This document shows, piece by piece, positions 6,011 to 6,385 of a stretch of DNA of 6,385 nucleotides; position 1 is the first letter of the stretch; the number at the start of each line of letters is the position of its first letter. The translations under genes were made by a program, and so were the position numbers. The stretch covers positions 1-6,385 of the forward strand of contig JADHTP010000187.1 of assembly GCA_016784945.1 (NCBI GenBank), written 5' to 3'. This stretch comes from Deltaproteobacteria bacterium (GTDB lineage Bacteria; Myxococcota_A; UBA9042; DTJE01). The notes under the pieces are model-generated. The model searched no databases. It saw only the letters and a list, made by a program, of their open reading frames with translations, and had not been told where the DNA came from.

Positions 6011-6385
6011 CTAGAAGCCCTGGTTGGGCGACATGGGGAAGAAGACCGACAACCCGAGAAGGAAGGTCGGATTCTGAGAGAATTTCCTGGACGTGTTCTC
6101 TTCGACGTACAGGTTCGAGGCGGGATTGAGGACCAGCTTGCGGTTCATGGTCCGGTAGACCATGTAGTCCTTGACCTCAAGGTTGATGGACAGGTACTTG
6201 GTCGGGTAGAACCGGAACCCGCCGCCCACCATGAAGACCCCGGTGGACTCGTTGTCCAGGTTGTTCATGCCCCGGACCATCGCGTAGCCGCCACCGATGT
6301 CGATATGGAAGTCCACGTAGCCCAGGAACTTGCGGAACAGCACCAGTTTGCCCGAAAAGGGAACAAATTCGATGTCCAGCAGCAC
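6011..6385 (-). CDS. Outer-membrane beta-barrel protein, C-terminal part (5' end outside window)
   Basis: The visible 124 codons are open to the right edge. The first codon is GTG and is taken as an internal valine, because the sequence enters mid-barrel. Alternating polar and hydrophobic strands are clear: LDIEFVPFSGKLVLF (3-17), YVDFHIDIGGGYAMV (23-37), GVFMVGGGFRFYPTKYLSIN (49-68), LEVKDYMVYRTM (69-80), and a terminal strand FLLGLSVFFP (108-117). The protein ends in Phe, as expected for recognition by the BAM insertion machinery. The PxxGK, GGG and LGLxxFFP features resemble the outer-membrane beta-barrel domain family frequent in Myxococcota. Its ligand or role cannot be read from the fragment. 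TAG at 6013-6011 ends it; the gap to the next gene suggests a separate transcription unit. Confidence 0.85.
   Translation of the reverse strand: MLLDIEFVPFSGKLVLFRKFLGYVDFHIDIGGGYAMVRGMNNLDNESTGVFMVGGGFRFYPTKYLSINLEVKDYMVYRTMNRKLVLNPASNLYVEENTSRKFSQNPTFLLGLSVFFPMSPNQGF

Overview
This GC-rich window carries genes on the minus strand only, so transcription runs from high to low coordinates. It looks like chromosomal DNA from a Gram-negative bacterium. Several predicted exported or outer-membrane proteins and a D-Ala-D-Ala ligase support that. The truncated beta-barrel protein at the right edge resembles the outer-membrane beta-barrel family common in Myxococcota and related former Deltaproteobacteria, so that kind of lineage is the best guess. 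The assignment rests on family resemblance only.

In transcription order: (1) 6385-6011, the C-terminal part of an outer-membrane beta-barrel protein. (2) 6010-5742, a 269-bp gap with several inverted repeats and no convincing gene. (3) 5741-1598, a tight four-gene block: an exported DUF4332 helix-hairpin-helix protein, a membrane-anchored HEAT-repeat protein (4-bp ATGA overlap), imidazolonepropionase hutI (5-bp gap) and D-alanine--D-alanine ligase ddl (24-bp gap). (4) 1597-1468, a 130-bp gap with a heptanucleotide tandem repeat and alternative GC-rich hairpins. (5) 1467-177, two poorly characterised exported proteins, a small one with an uncertain C-terminus and a possible lipoprotein with a GyrI-like C-terminal domain. 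(6) 176-1, little of note except a possible gene start running off the left edge.

Two genes have clear biochemical roles: hutI (histidine degradation, third step) and ddl (peptidoglycan precursor synthesis). The first two genes of the block are translationally coupled, and both products are predicted to place their folded domains in the periplasm, so they may work together; this is inference. Nothing visible connects them functionally with HutI or Ddl, and no other hut or mur genes are present. No tRNA, rRNA, CRISPR array, transposase or attachment site was seen. The left 1.5 kb appears visibly less GC-rich than the ddl-hutI-HEAT stretch.
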